Part shown: positions 23,654-31,055 of the stretch, piece after piece
Numbering within the stretch: the first letter of the stretch is position 1
Layout: each line of letters opens with the position of its first letter
DNA from: an uncultured Clostridia bacterium
Lineage (GTDB): Bacteria; Bacillota; Clostridia; Christensenellales; Aristaeellaceae
Direction of reading: 5' to 3'
DNA: 64,000 bases
NCBI GenBank assembly: GCA_934675735.1
Contig: CAKURR010000001.1
Span: forward strand, 186,001 to 250,000
Made by a program: the position numbers and the translations under genes
Notes under the pieces: generated by a model
Seen by the model: only the letters and a program-made list of their open reading frames with translations
Database searches by the model: none
Told to the model about the DNA's origin: nothing

Positions 23654-25777
23654 TTACATACTCTTTCTTTCCGCAATTTCGGCCATCTTCGCGTCGTTTA
23701 AGCGGCTTTCGCCGTGCACGCGGGAGTAGGAGAGATAGCCGTTCATGCGGTCAATTTTCGTCAGATTTTTGCTGCCGCACTTCGGGCAGACGTCCATTTC
23801 GAGCTGCTGATACCCGCAGTCGTCACAATATGCCAGCGAGAGGTTCACGCCCTCATACAGCCCCAGCTTCATGGCGCGGCGCACCAGCGTGCGGATGGCT
23901 TCCTTGTTATAGCTGACGGGGTAGCGCACGTATTGAATCTTGCCTCCGTTGGAGAGATTCCAGAACCGCGCTTCGCTGTTCTGCTTCTCAATCGGGGTGA
24001 TATCTTCGGTTACGTGGCAGTGGAAGGAGTTGGAGACATACGGCCGATCCGAAACGTTCTCCACAATGCCGTACAGGTTGCGGAACTGCTCAATTTGCAG
24101 GCCGCACAGGCTTTCGGCGGGCGTGCCGTAAATGGCGTAGAGGTTGCCGTCCTCCTTCTTGAACTGGTTGACCTTGTCGTTGATATGCTGCATCACTTCG
24201 AGCGCGAATTGGCCGTCCTCGTAGATGCTCTTGCCGTTGTAAAGCTCCTGAAGCTCGTTGAGCGCGGTATAGCCGAAGGAAGCGGTCGCCGTCTTGAGCA
24301 GCGGCTTAATCTTGTCATACAGCCCCAGATGGCCGCCGTAGAAGCCGCCTTCGCAGTAGGCCAGCGGGTTGGTGCTTGCGCGCATCTCGCCCAGATAGGC
24401 ATACGTGCGAATGTGCAGGCGGCGGATGAGCTCGAGGTAATAATCCAGCACTTCGTAGAAATCGCGGCTCTCCTTGCGCGATTTGGCCAGAATCAGCGGC
24501 AGATGCAGCGAAACCGCGCCGATGTTGAAGCGGCCGACAAAAACGGGCTTGTCGTTTTCATCCGCCGGTTCCATGCCGCCGCGCTCAAACCACGGGGAGA
24601 GGAACGCGCGGCAGCCCATCGGGCTGATGACCGCGCCGTATTTTTTATACATCGAAGCGACATAGCCTTCGCCCGTCAGGCTCAGCCAGTCGGGGTACAT
24701 CGTCTTGGAGGAGCACTCGATGCCCGCTTCAAACACATCTTCCAGCGGCTTGCCCGGCCCGTGCAGATTTTCGTCGTACAGGAAAACCAGCTTGGGGAAG
24801 AGCACCGGTTTTTTGTTGTTTTTCTTGCCCTGGCCGCCCGCATGCACCTTGAGGAAGAGCTTGCTGGCCAGTTTGGCCATGCGCGTCCGGCCGAGGCCGA
24901 GCGTCATGGTGATGAACGGATAATCGCCGCGGCTGGAAGCGACCGTGTTGAATTTGTATTCCCAGCCCTGAAAGCCCTGCTCAAAGTCGTTGGTGATGTC
25001 CTTCATGGCTTCTTCCTGCGCGCGCTCGTCGGACAGACCCAGGGAGCGGTAACGGTCGTAGAACATCACATAGCTGGCCTCGGCGTATTTATCCAGCAGC
25101 TGATCGACGCAGGAGACCGTAAAGCCGCCGTATTGCTGGCTCGCGGCGGAAAGCACGATATCGCCGATGACGTCAAACGCGACGTTCAGCGTTTTCGGCT
25201 CGTTATACCACAGGTTGCCCATCTCAAAGCCGCCGCGCAGCACCGTGCCCACGTCAAACAGGCAGCAGTTCATCGTGTCGCGGCGGGCGGACATATCGTG
25301 GATGTAGATATAGCCGTCGCGCTGGGCCTGCAATTCTTCGACAGTCAAAAAAAACTTCTGATAGAGCTGCTTGTTGAGCTGGTTGAAAATCAGGCTGCGG
25401 CGGGTGGAAACAAGCGCGCTGTCCGCGTTGGAATTTTCCTTGTCGCCGATATACATGATAGACTGCGACTTCTTGTAGACCGTGTCGAGCATCTGCACAA
25501 AGTCCGTCTTATAGTTGCGGTAATCGCGGTAGGATTTGGCGACGGACGGATTGATGGCGTCCAGCGCGCCCTCGACGATGTTGTGCATCTGCGCAATCAT
25601 GATGCCTTCCACGCCCAGCGCTTCGCATTTCTCGGTGACAAAGCGGCAGATGAAATCCAGCTCTTCGGGCTTAAAGGTATAAAGCACGCGCTCGGCGCTC
25701 TTGTTCACCGCGGCGACGACTTTTTGAACATTAAACGGCTCTTTTGTGCCGTCTTTTTTGATGATGTACATCCCCAC
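23654..25777 (-). CDS. nrdD: Anaerobic (class III) ribonucleoside-triphosphate reductase
   Basis: Reduces ribonucleoside triphosphates to deoxyribonucleotides using a glycyl radical; strictly anaerobic chemistry. 707 residues: an N-terminal ATP-cone (about 3-90), the catalytic barrel with RRDTMNCCLFDVGTVLRGG and NSFHCHVTEDITP, a zinc site CDDCGYQ...CPKCGS near 655-675, and the glycyl radical region RMNGYLSYSR with Gly at about residue 680. GTG at 25777 sits 7 nt after AGAGAGGA; ATG at 25771 is an alternative giving two fewer residues. Transcribed from a promoter that carries two NrdR-type boxes. Confidence 0.96.
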   Translation of the reverse strand: MGMYIIKKDGTKEPFNVQKVVAAVNKSAERVLYTFKPEELDFICRFVTEKCEALGVEGIMIAQMHNIVEGALDAINPSVAKSYRDYRNYKTDFVQMLDTVYKKSQSIMYIGDKENSNADSALVSTRRSLIFNQLNKQLYQKFFLTVEELQAQRDGYIYIHDMSARRDTMNCCLFDVGTVLRGGFEMGNLWYNEPKTLNVAFDVIGDIVLSAASQQYGGFTVSCVDQLLDKYAEASYVMFYDRYRSLGLSDERAQEEAMKDITNDFEQGFQGWEYKFNTVASSRGDYPFITMTLGLGRTRMAKLASKLFLKVHAGGQGKKNNKKPVLFPKLVFLYDENLHGPGKPLEDVFEAGIECSSKTMYPDWLSLTGEGYVASMYKKYGAVISPMGCRAFLSPWFERGGMEPADENDKPVFVGRFNIGAVSLHLPLILAKSRKESRDFYEVLDYYLELIRRLHIRTYAYLGEMRASTNPLAYCEGGFYGGHLGLYDKIKPLLKTATASFGYTALNELQELYNGKSIYEDGQFALEVMQHINDKVNQFKKEDGNLYAIYGTPAESLCGLQIEQFRNLYGIVENVSDRPYVSNSFHCHVTEDITPIEKQNSEARFWNLSNGGKIQYVRYPVSYNKEAIRTLVRRAMKLGLYEGVNLSLAYCDDCGYQQLEMDVCPKCGSKNLTKIDRMNGYLSYSRVHGESRLNDAKMAEIAERKSM

Positions 25778-25812
25778 ACACGTTCCTCTCTTGGTGTCGT
25801 TTTATCCTGCAA

Positions 25813-25860
25813 CCACAATATATAGTTGATATAACGCTAATCAACCACAATATTTAGTTT
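25813..25860 (-). promoter_or_regulatory. Pair of NrdR-type boxes
   Basis: Two near-identical 16-bp elements, CCACAATATATAGTTG (25813-25828) and CCACAATATTTAGTTT (25845-25860), match most positions of the NrdR box ACACWATATMTWGTGT. Their starts are 32 bp apart, about three helical turns, the spacing known for cooperative NrdR binding. NrdR is the ATP/dATP-sensing repressor of ribonucleotide reductase genes. No nrdR gene is in the window. Confidence 0.85.
25817..25844 (-). promoter_or_regulatory. Promoter of the nrdD-nrdG-dut operon
   Basis: Minus-strand TTGATT (25844-25839) and TATATT (25822-25817) separated by 16 bp. The -10 lies inside one NrdR-type box and the -35 abuts the other, so bound repressor would block RNA polymerase. 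Confidence 0.7.
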
Positions 25861-25861
25861 T

Positions 25862-26263
25862 CGCTATCGTGTTCCATCTTATCACGAAAATAGGTGCAGC
25901 GTCAAGGGCGGCGGCGCTTAAAAAAAGAAAATATCTTGTGCGCGAACGTTAGGCATTTGGGCGCAAAACGGCAGTCATGCAGGTTCGTGCAAAAAAATGA
26001 CGGCTTTTGGCCAAATGGTTATCCCATACCGCTCAAAAATGTGAAACACAGGGGAGAAGGGGCGGCGCAAACTTGCAGGGGCGCTGCCTGTTTGGCAAAA
26101 CGGGCGAAAGGAAAGAACATATAAATACGAATGATAAGGCGATTAAGAATATAATCGTTCCGCTTTTGTCCCTGTCGGACCGACAAAATGTTGTTTTTGT
26201 TTCGTTTTTACCCAAAAACGCAAAATTGTGGCATAAAAACAGGAAAAATGACGGGTACATTCA
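25862..26263. other. Gene-free AT-richer intergenic region, about 400 bp
   Basis: Lies between the divergent nrdD promoter and the promoter of the phosphoribosyltransferase gene. Short open frames are present but have no ribosome sites or protein-like composition. No riboswitch or tRNA was recognised. Confidence 0.5.
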
Positions 26264-26291
26264 TTGACAAAAAAAGAAATCAGCGTATAAT
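26264..26291 (+). promoter_or_regulatory. Sigma-A promoter of the phosphoribosyltransferase gene
   Basis: Consensus TTGACA (26264-26269) and TATAAT (26286-26291) with a 16-bp spacer, about 50 nt upstream of the start codon. Confidence 0.85.
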
Positions 26292-26347
26292 GAAAACGAT
26301 GATTATTGTCCCGGTTTTTCCGGCGGCAAGAAAGAAGGTTCTACTTC

Positions 26348-26908
26348 ATGAATACGCATTATCATATGACAATCGCCGGCTGTGAGCGTGACCTGCCCAT
26401 CTGCCCGCTCAACGACATGCTTTCCATCGGCGCGTTCGTGATCTTCGGCGACTGCGAACTGACCGAAGCCTGCGCGACCGAGCTGCTCAAGAAAGCGCCC
26501 GAGTTTGATTACCTCATCACGGCGGAAAGCAAGGGCATTCCGCTGGCTTACGAGATGGCGCGCCAGCTGGGCTGCAAGAAGTGGATGCTCGCGCGCAAGG
26601 GCGTGAAGCTCTACATGAAGGATGTCATCGGCGTGGAAGTGCGCTCCATCACCACCGACCATGTGCAGAAACTCTACATCGACGGCGAGGATGCGGCGCT
26701 CATGAAGGGCAAGCGCATCCTGATTGTGGATGACGTCATTTCCACCGGCGAATCCCTGACCGCGCTGGAGAAGCTCGTGGAGAAAGCGGGCGGTAACATC
26801 TGTGGCCGCATGGCGATTCTCGCGGAAGGCGACGCGCAGGAGCGCGACGATATCATCTATCTGGAGAAGCTGCCGCTCTTCAATCCGGACGGCACGGTTC
26901 TCGGCTGA
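26348..26908 (+). CDS. Adenine-phosphoribosyltransferase-like protein
   Basis: 186 residues from the ATG at 26348, which follows AAGAAGG. The PRPP-binding signature RILIVDDVISTGESLTALE is near residue 122, and TAESKGIPLAYEMARQLG near 57 resembles the APT substrate loop. It probably joins a purine base or similar ring to PRPP, but the N-terminal part (HMTIAGCERDLPICPLND) differs from canonical Apt, so the substrate is uncertain. The canonical apt position between recJ and rel is empty in this genome, so this enzyme may fill that role. Monocistronic: own promoter, terminator right after. Confidence 0.82.
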   Translation: MNTHYHMTIAGCERDLPICPLNDMLSIGAFVIFGDCELTEACATELLKKAPEFDYLITAESKGIPLAYEMARQLGCKKWMLARKGVKLYMKDVIGVEVRSITTDHVQKLYIDGEDAALMKGKRILIVDDVISTGESLTALEKLVEKAGGNICGRMAILAEGDAQERDDIIYLEKLPLFNPDGTVLG

Positions 26909-26919
26909 TTTCATGCACA

Positions 26920-26974
26920 AACAGCCCCTTGACGCATAGGCTTTTAGCAGAACGTCGAAAGGGGCTGTTCTTTT
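26920..26974 (+). terminator. Terminator whose 3' arm carries the ribosome site of the LysM gene
   Basis: AACAGCCCCTT followed by GACG pairs with CGTC and AAGGGGCTGTT (26920-26934 with 26953-26969), then TCTTTT. The only Shine-Dalgarno-like sequence for the next gene (AAAGGGG, 26958-26964) is in the 3' arm, and that gene starts at 26975, immediately after the T run. Confidence 0.8.
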
Positions 26975-27595
26975 ATGGAGCAAATCAATGCGAATCTGAC
27001 GGAAAACGAGCTGATTAACCAAACGGCGCTTGAACCGGATTCAGGCGCGTGTCCGTCGGGCAGCGAAACCTACCGCGTGCAGCGCGGCGACAGTTTTTAT
27101 CTGATTGCCCGCAAGTTCGGCATCAGCGTGCGCGCGCTGATGAACGCCAACCCGAATATCGCGGCGGGCCATCTGCTGGTGGGCGATATTCTGTGCGTGC
27201 CGGTGGGCGAGGGGCGTTCCTGTCCGGTCGGTTCGTCGGCGTACACGGTGCAGCAGGGGCAGAGTGTGGTGGATGTCATGCTCTCTTCCAACGTGTCGCT
27301 CAGGGCGCTTCGGGAGTATAACGAGGATATTCGGCTGACGGCGCTTCGGCCGGGCGACGTGCTGTGCGTGCCGCCCAGCGGAGACAGAGGGCTTTGCGAA
27401 AACGGCGGGCCGGTCTATCGCCTGCAGGAGGGCGATACGCTGGATGAAATCGCCGAGCGCAACGGCACAAACGTCGAGCAGCTGCTGCGGCTCAATCCGA
27501 ATCTGCTGCCCAGCGATTTTGTCAGCGGGCAGGTCATCTGTTTGCCGACACGGCGGCGTGTCACCGAGGAAAACGCCGAGCAGCAGGAAACCTGA
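26975..27595 (+). CDS. Triple LysM-domain protein
   Basis: 206 residues with three LysM repeats, each beginning with a YxVQxGDS/T-type sequence: TYRVQRGDSFYLIARKFG (about 33-78), AYTVQQGQSVVDVMLSS (about 88-133) and VYRLQEGDTLDEIAERNG (about 148-193). LysM binds N-acetylglucosamine polymers such as peptidoglycan. There is no signal peptide or membrane segment, so it may be a spore coat or cortex-associated protein in the mother cell, by analogy with SafA and SpoVID; this is inference. The start codon lies directly behind a terminator hairpin that buries the ribosome site. A terminator follows. Confidence 0.85.
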   Translation: MEQINANLTENELINQTALEPDSGACPSGSETYRVQRGDSFYLIARKFGISVRALMNANPNIAAGHLLVGDILCVPVGEGRSCPVGSSAYTVQQGQSVVDVMLSSNVSLRALREYNEDIRLTALRPGDVLCVPPSGDRGLCENGGPVYRLQEGDTLDEIAERNGTNVEQLLRLNPNLLPSDFVSGQVICLPTRRRVTEENAEQQET

Positions 27596-27606
27596 TTTAC
27601 ATAGTC

Positions 27607-27639
27607 AAAAGGAGCGGGCCGCGCAGACCCGCTCCTTTT
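27607..27639. terminator. Bidirectional terminator between the LysM gene and plsY
   Basis: AAAAGGAGCGGG (27607-27618) pairs with CCCGCTCCTTTT (27628-27639); 12 perfect pairs between convergent genes. Confidence 0.9.
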
Positions 27640-27662
27640 GCTGTATCCGTTTCAGTTTGGCC

Positions 27663-28277
27663 TCAGGCCGCTTTCTTGCCTTTGCCGAGCTTGCTTTCCG
27701 TGTGATTCATCAGCCGCTTGATGTTCGGCGCGTGCCGCCAGATGGCCAGCAGGCAGATGGCGATGACCGAGCCCCAGATGACCGGATCGCACGGCGTGGT
27801 GAACATGATGAAGAATGGCAGGGTGACCGCCGCGCCCAGCGAACCGGCGGAGACATAGCGCGTCGTCGCCACCAGAATCAGGAACACGCCGAACGCGCAC
27901 AGCGTTTGCAGCGGGAACACGACCAGCAGACAGCCGAAGCTCGTCGCAATGCCCTTGCCGCCCTTGAAACCGAAGTAGAGCGGGAAGTTGTGGCCCAGAA
28001 TCGCGCCGAACGCGCCGACGATTTCGCCCGCCTGCGTGCCCAGCCACGCTTTGCCGATGAGCACGGCGACAATGCCCTTGAGCAGGTCGCCCGCAAACGT
28101 CAGCAGGGCGTATTTTTTGCCCATCACACGCAGGATGTTCGTCGTGCCGGCGTTGCCGCTGCCCTCGCTGCGGATATCCTTGTGCCCGAACACGCGGGAG
28201 ACGATTACGCCCGTGGAGATGCTGCCCAGCAGATAGCCGATGACAAGCGTCAGAATCAGCTTGACGTTTTCGCTCAT
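27663..28277 (-). CDS. plsY: Glycerol-3-phosphate acyltransferase PlsY
   Basis: Integral membrane enzyme that transfers an acyl group from acyl phosphate to glycerol 3-phosphate, the first step of phospholipid synthesis. 204 residues with five to six hydrophobic segments and the three family motifs: GSGNAGTTNILRVMG near residue 38, GHNFPLYFGFKGGKGIATSFG near 100, and a third motif around residue 170. Its ATG overlaps the der stop codon by 4 bp (ATGA), so der and plsY are translationally coupled. Confidence 0.95.
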   Translation of the reverse strand: MSENVKLILTLVIGYLLGSISTGVIVSRVFGHKDIRSEGSGNAGTTNILRVMGKKYALLTFAGDLLKGIVAVLIGKAWLGTQAGEIVGAFGAILGHNFPLYFGFKGGKGIATSFGCLLVVFPLQTLCAFGVFLILVATTRYVSAGSLGAAVTLPFFIMFTTPCDPVIWGSVIAICLLAIWRHAPNIKRLMNHTESKLGKGKKAA

Positions 28278-29614
28278 TTCACGTCATCTCCCTTTTGATT
28301 TTTGTTGCGGAGGATGAACCGAATCGGCGTGCCCTCAAAGCCGAAGGACTTGCGGAACTGGTTTTCCAGATAGCGCTGATAGGCGAAGTGCATCAGCTTT
28401 TCGTCGTTGACAAACAGCACGAAGGTCGGCGGGCAGACGCTCTGCTGCGTCGCGTAATAAATCTTGAGCCGACGGCCGCTGATATACGGCGGCTGGAGCG
28501 CGGTGGTCGCGTCGGCCAGAATGTCGTTGAGCAGACCGGTTGTGATGCGGCGGGAGGTTTGGCCGTAGACCTCGCGGACGCTTTCCAGCACCTTCGGCAC
28601 GCGCTGGCCCGTCAGTGCGGAGATGAAGATCACGGGCGCGTAATCCATAAACTTGAGATCTTCGATGACCTTCTTGCGGAAGGCTTCCATCGTGTTGGTG
28701 TCCTTTTCCAGCGCGTCCCATTTGTTGACGACGATAATCGCGGCCTTTCCCTCTTCGTGCACATAGCCGGCGACCTTCGTGTCCTGCTCGGTCACACCGT
28801 CCTCGGCGTTGATGACGATGAGCGCCACGTCGCAGCGGCGAACGGCGGCCAGCGCGCGCACAATGCTGTAACGCTCGATGGATTCCTCCTCGATGGCGCG
28901 CTTGCGGCGGATGCCCGCCGTGTCGATGATGTTGTAGCGCTGACCGTCGCGCACAAACGCCGTGTCAATCGCGTCGCGCGTCGTGCCCGCAATGCCGGAG
29001 ACCATCGAGCGCTCCTGCCCGAGAATGCGGTTGACGAGGCTGGATTTGCCGACGTTCGGGCGGCCTACCACGGCGATTTGGATGGTGTGTTCTTCTTCCT
29101 CTTCGGTCTGTTCGTCCTGCGGGAAGTGCTTGACCATTTCGTCGAGCAGATCGCCCAGACCGAGCATGTTCGTCGCGGAAATAGGGAAGGGGTCGCCCAG
29201 ACCGAGCGCATAGAAGTCGTAGATGTTGTCGTTCATGCCCTGATGATCGACCTTGTTGACCACCAGAATGACGGGCTTGCGGCTCTTGCGCAGCATCGTG
29301 GCCACATCCTCGTCGTCGGCGGTCATACCCGTGCGCCCATCCGTGAAAAAGAGAATAACGTCGCAGGTGTCGATAGCGATTTCGGCCTGACGGCGCATCT
29401 GCTTGAGCAGAATGTCATCCGTTTTCGGCTCGATGCCGCCCGTGTCGATGAGCGTGAATTTATAATTGAGCCATTCGCAGTCCGCATAAATGCGGTCGCG
29501 GGTCACGCCGGGGGTATCCTCCACAATGGAAATGCGGCGGCCCGCAATTTTGTTAAAGAAGGTCGATTTGCCCACGTTCGGGCGGCCGACGACCGCGACA
29601 AGGGGTTTGGCCAT
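28274..29614 (-). CDS. der: Ribosome-associated GTPase Der (EngA)
   Basis: Double-GTPase needed for maturation of the 50S subunit. 446 residues with two G domains, GRPNVGKSTFFNKIAG near residue 10 and GRPNVGKSSLVNRILG near 190, each with DT(A/G)G and NK(V/W)D motifs (DTGGIE, NKVDHQ; DTAGIRRK, NKWDAL). A C-terminal KH-like domain (about 355-446, YISGRRLKIYYATQQ) follows. Gene order DUF512-der-plsY is common in Clostridia. Confidence 0.96.
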   Translation of the reverse strand: MAKPLVAVVGRPNVGKSTFFNKIAGRRISIVEDTPGVTRDRIYADCEWLNYKFTLIDTGGIEPKTDDILLKQMRRQAEIAIDTCDVILFFTDGRTGMTADDEDVATMLRKSRKPVILVVNKVDHQGMNDNIYDFYALGLGDPFPISATNMLGLGDLLDEMVKHFPQDEQTEEEEEHTIQIAVVGRPNVGKSSLVNRILGQERSMVSGIAGTTRDAIDTAFVRDGQRYNIIDTAGIRRKRAIEEESIERYSIVRALAAVRRCDVALIVINAEDGVTEQDTKVAGYVHEEGKAAIIVVNKWDALEKDTNTMEAFRKKVIEDLKFMDYAPVIFISALTGQRVPKVLESVREVYGQTSRRITTGLLNDILADATTALQPPYISGRRLKIYYATQQSVCPPTFVLFVNDEKLMHFAYQRYLENQFRKSFGFEGTPIRFILRNKNQKGDDVK

Positions 29615-29616
29615 GT

Positions 29617-30924
29617 TTATTCCTCCGTTCCGCGCAGGGCATAGAGCAAATCCGCGCCGTCGTCCGGAACGGGGGTGATGCGGATGCCGAGCTGCTGCTG
29701 CGCCTGTTCAAGCGTCATGTCGTCCAGAAAGATATCCTCTCCCTGACGAAGCATGCTTTCGGTGATGAGTATTTCATCTGCTTCCTCGCCTTTGAGCTGC
29801 GCCACCAAATCCTGGCCGGTAATCAGGCCGGAAACGGTGACCGTTTCGCCGAAAAAGTAGTTGATGATGGGTTTGATTCGGATATCCACGCCGCTGACGG
29901 GGTGCTTTGTGATAAGCTCCTGCAAAAACGGCGCGACGGATGTGCCGCAGGCCATGATGACTCTGCGCTTTTCCGCCTGCCCTTCGTCAGGGTCAAGGCG
30001 GACGGCGGTTTCGTATTCGTCCTTCAGGCGGCAGAGCAGCCCGACGCCGTTTTCAAACTGCGGAAAGTCCTCATAGCTCTCTACATCCGGCAGCGGGTGC
30101 TTGGCAATCTGATAAAACTCGTCGGAGGGAAAGGCGAACCGCGTGCCGTGTTTGGCGAGCATCTCCTTTTGAAACGCTTCCGCCTGTCGAATGACCTGCT
30201 CCGCCTCTTCCTGCGTGTATGGCCGAAGCGGATACAGATGCTCACGGTATTTGGTCAGCCCGACCGGCACCAGCGCCACGGTCAGCGCGTGCGGCGCGAG
30301 CGAAGCCAAATCGTGCATCGTTCGCTCCAGCTCCGGCCCGTCGTTGATGCCGGGGCAGAGCACCACCTGACAGTGGAAGCTCATGTCGTGGTCGGCAAAG
30401 CGGCGCAGATGCTCCATGATGCGGTCGGCGTGGATGTGGTGCAGCATCTTTTTGCGCAGCTCGCCGTTCGTCGTCTGCACCGAGATATAGAGCGGGCTGG
30501 CGTGGCGCTCAATCATGCGGTCCATTTCCTGGGGCGGCAGGTTGGTCAGCGTCACAAAATTGCCCGCCATCAGCGAAAGCCGCCAGTCGTCGTCGCGCAC
30601 ATAGAGGCTGGGACGCATGCCCGGCGGCATCTGCTCGATGAAACAGAACATACAGTGGTTCGCGCAGGTTTTCGGGCAGCTCATCAGCGAGGATTCGAGC
30701 GTCAGCCCGAGCGGCTCTTCGATGAGCTTGTGAACGTGCACCGTGCGCGACTGTCCGTTGTCATCCTCCAGCAGCATTTCCAGCGACGGACGCGCGGTGA
30801 GGTATTGATAATCGACCAAATCGAGCACCGGCGTTCGGTTGATGGAAACGAGCGTTTCCCCTTCGCGAATGCCGCTGCGCGCGGCAAGAGACCCGGGGTG
30901 AACACAAACAATACGCTGGGGCAT
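29617..30924 (-). CDS. DUF512/PDZ radical-SAM-like iron-sulfur protein
   Basis: 435 residues. Residues 1-70 form a PDZ-like domain (IVCVHPGSLAARSGIREGE). A cysteine cluster SCPKTCANHCMFCFIEQMPPGM near residue 85-105 resembles the iron-sulfur ligand set of radical SAM enzymes, and SMALYVRDDDWRLS-type text plus NLPPQEMDRMIERHASPLYI follow. The C-terminal half is DUF512. These proteins are nearly universal in Clostridia next to der, but their reaction is unknown. It ends 2 bp before der, so the three genes form one operon. Confidence 0.85.
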   Translation of the reverse strand: MPQRIVCVHPGSLAARSGIREGETLVSINRTPVLDLVDYQYLTARPSLEMLLEDDNGQSRTVHVHKLIEEPLGLTLESSLMSCPKTCANHCMFCFIEQMPPGMRPSLYVRDDDWRLSLMAGNFVTLTNLPPQEMDRMIERHASPLYISVQTTNGELRKKMLHHIHADRIMEHLRRFADHDMSFHCQVVLCPGINDGPELERTMHDLASLAPHALTVALVPVGLTKYREHLYPLRPYTQEEAEQVIRQAEAFQKEMLAKHGTRFAFPSDEFYQIAKHPLPDVESYEDFPQFENGVGLLCRLKDEYETAVRLDPDEGQAEKRRVIMACGTSVAPFLQELITKHPVSGVDIRIKPIINYFFGETVTVSGLITGQDLVAQLKGEEADEILITESMLRQGEDIFLDDMTLEQAQQQLGIRITPVPDDGADLLYALRGTEE

Positions 30925-30962
30925 GGAAACGAAACACCTTCTTTTTCAAAATAACCCAACAT

Positions 30963-30991
30963 ATTATGAAGGATTTCGGCTGCAAAGTCAA
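30963..30991 (-). promoter_or_regulatory. Promoter of the DUF512-der-plsY operon
   Basis: Minus-strand TTGACT (30991-30986) and CATAAT (30968-30963) with 17-bp spacing, about 40 nt before the start codon. Confidence 0.75.
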
Positions 30992-31002
30992 GCGTTTGCA
31001 TC

Positions 31003-31044
31003 AAAAAACGCGCGATGAACGGCAAACCTGCCGCACCGCGCGTT
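31003..31044 (-). terminator. Terminator after spoIIP
   Basis: AACGCGCG (31007-31014) pairs with CGCGCGTT (31037-31044); an inner stem GGCA/TGCC strengthens it, and on the minus strand the hairpin is followed by TTTTTT. Confidence 0.85.
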
Positions 31045-31055
31045 CAAATCTCGTG

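Noticed and set aside
23714..25825. Long + strand open frame opposite nrdD
   Set aside because: A 703-codon frame without ribosome site or domain; nrdD on the minus strand is unambiguous.
25894..26267. Small genes in the gap between nrdD and the phosphoribosyltransferase
   Set aside because: Overlapping frames of 75-86 codons with no ribosome sites, running into or past the promoter at 26264.
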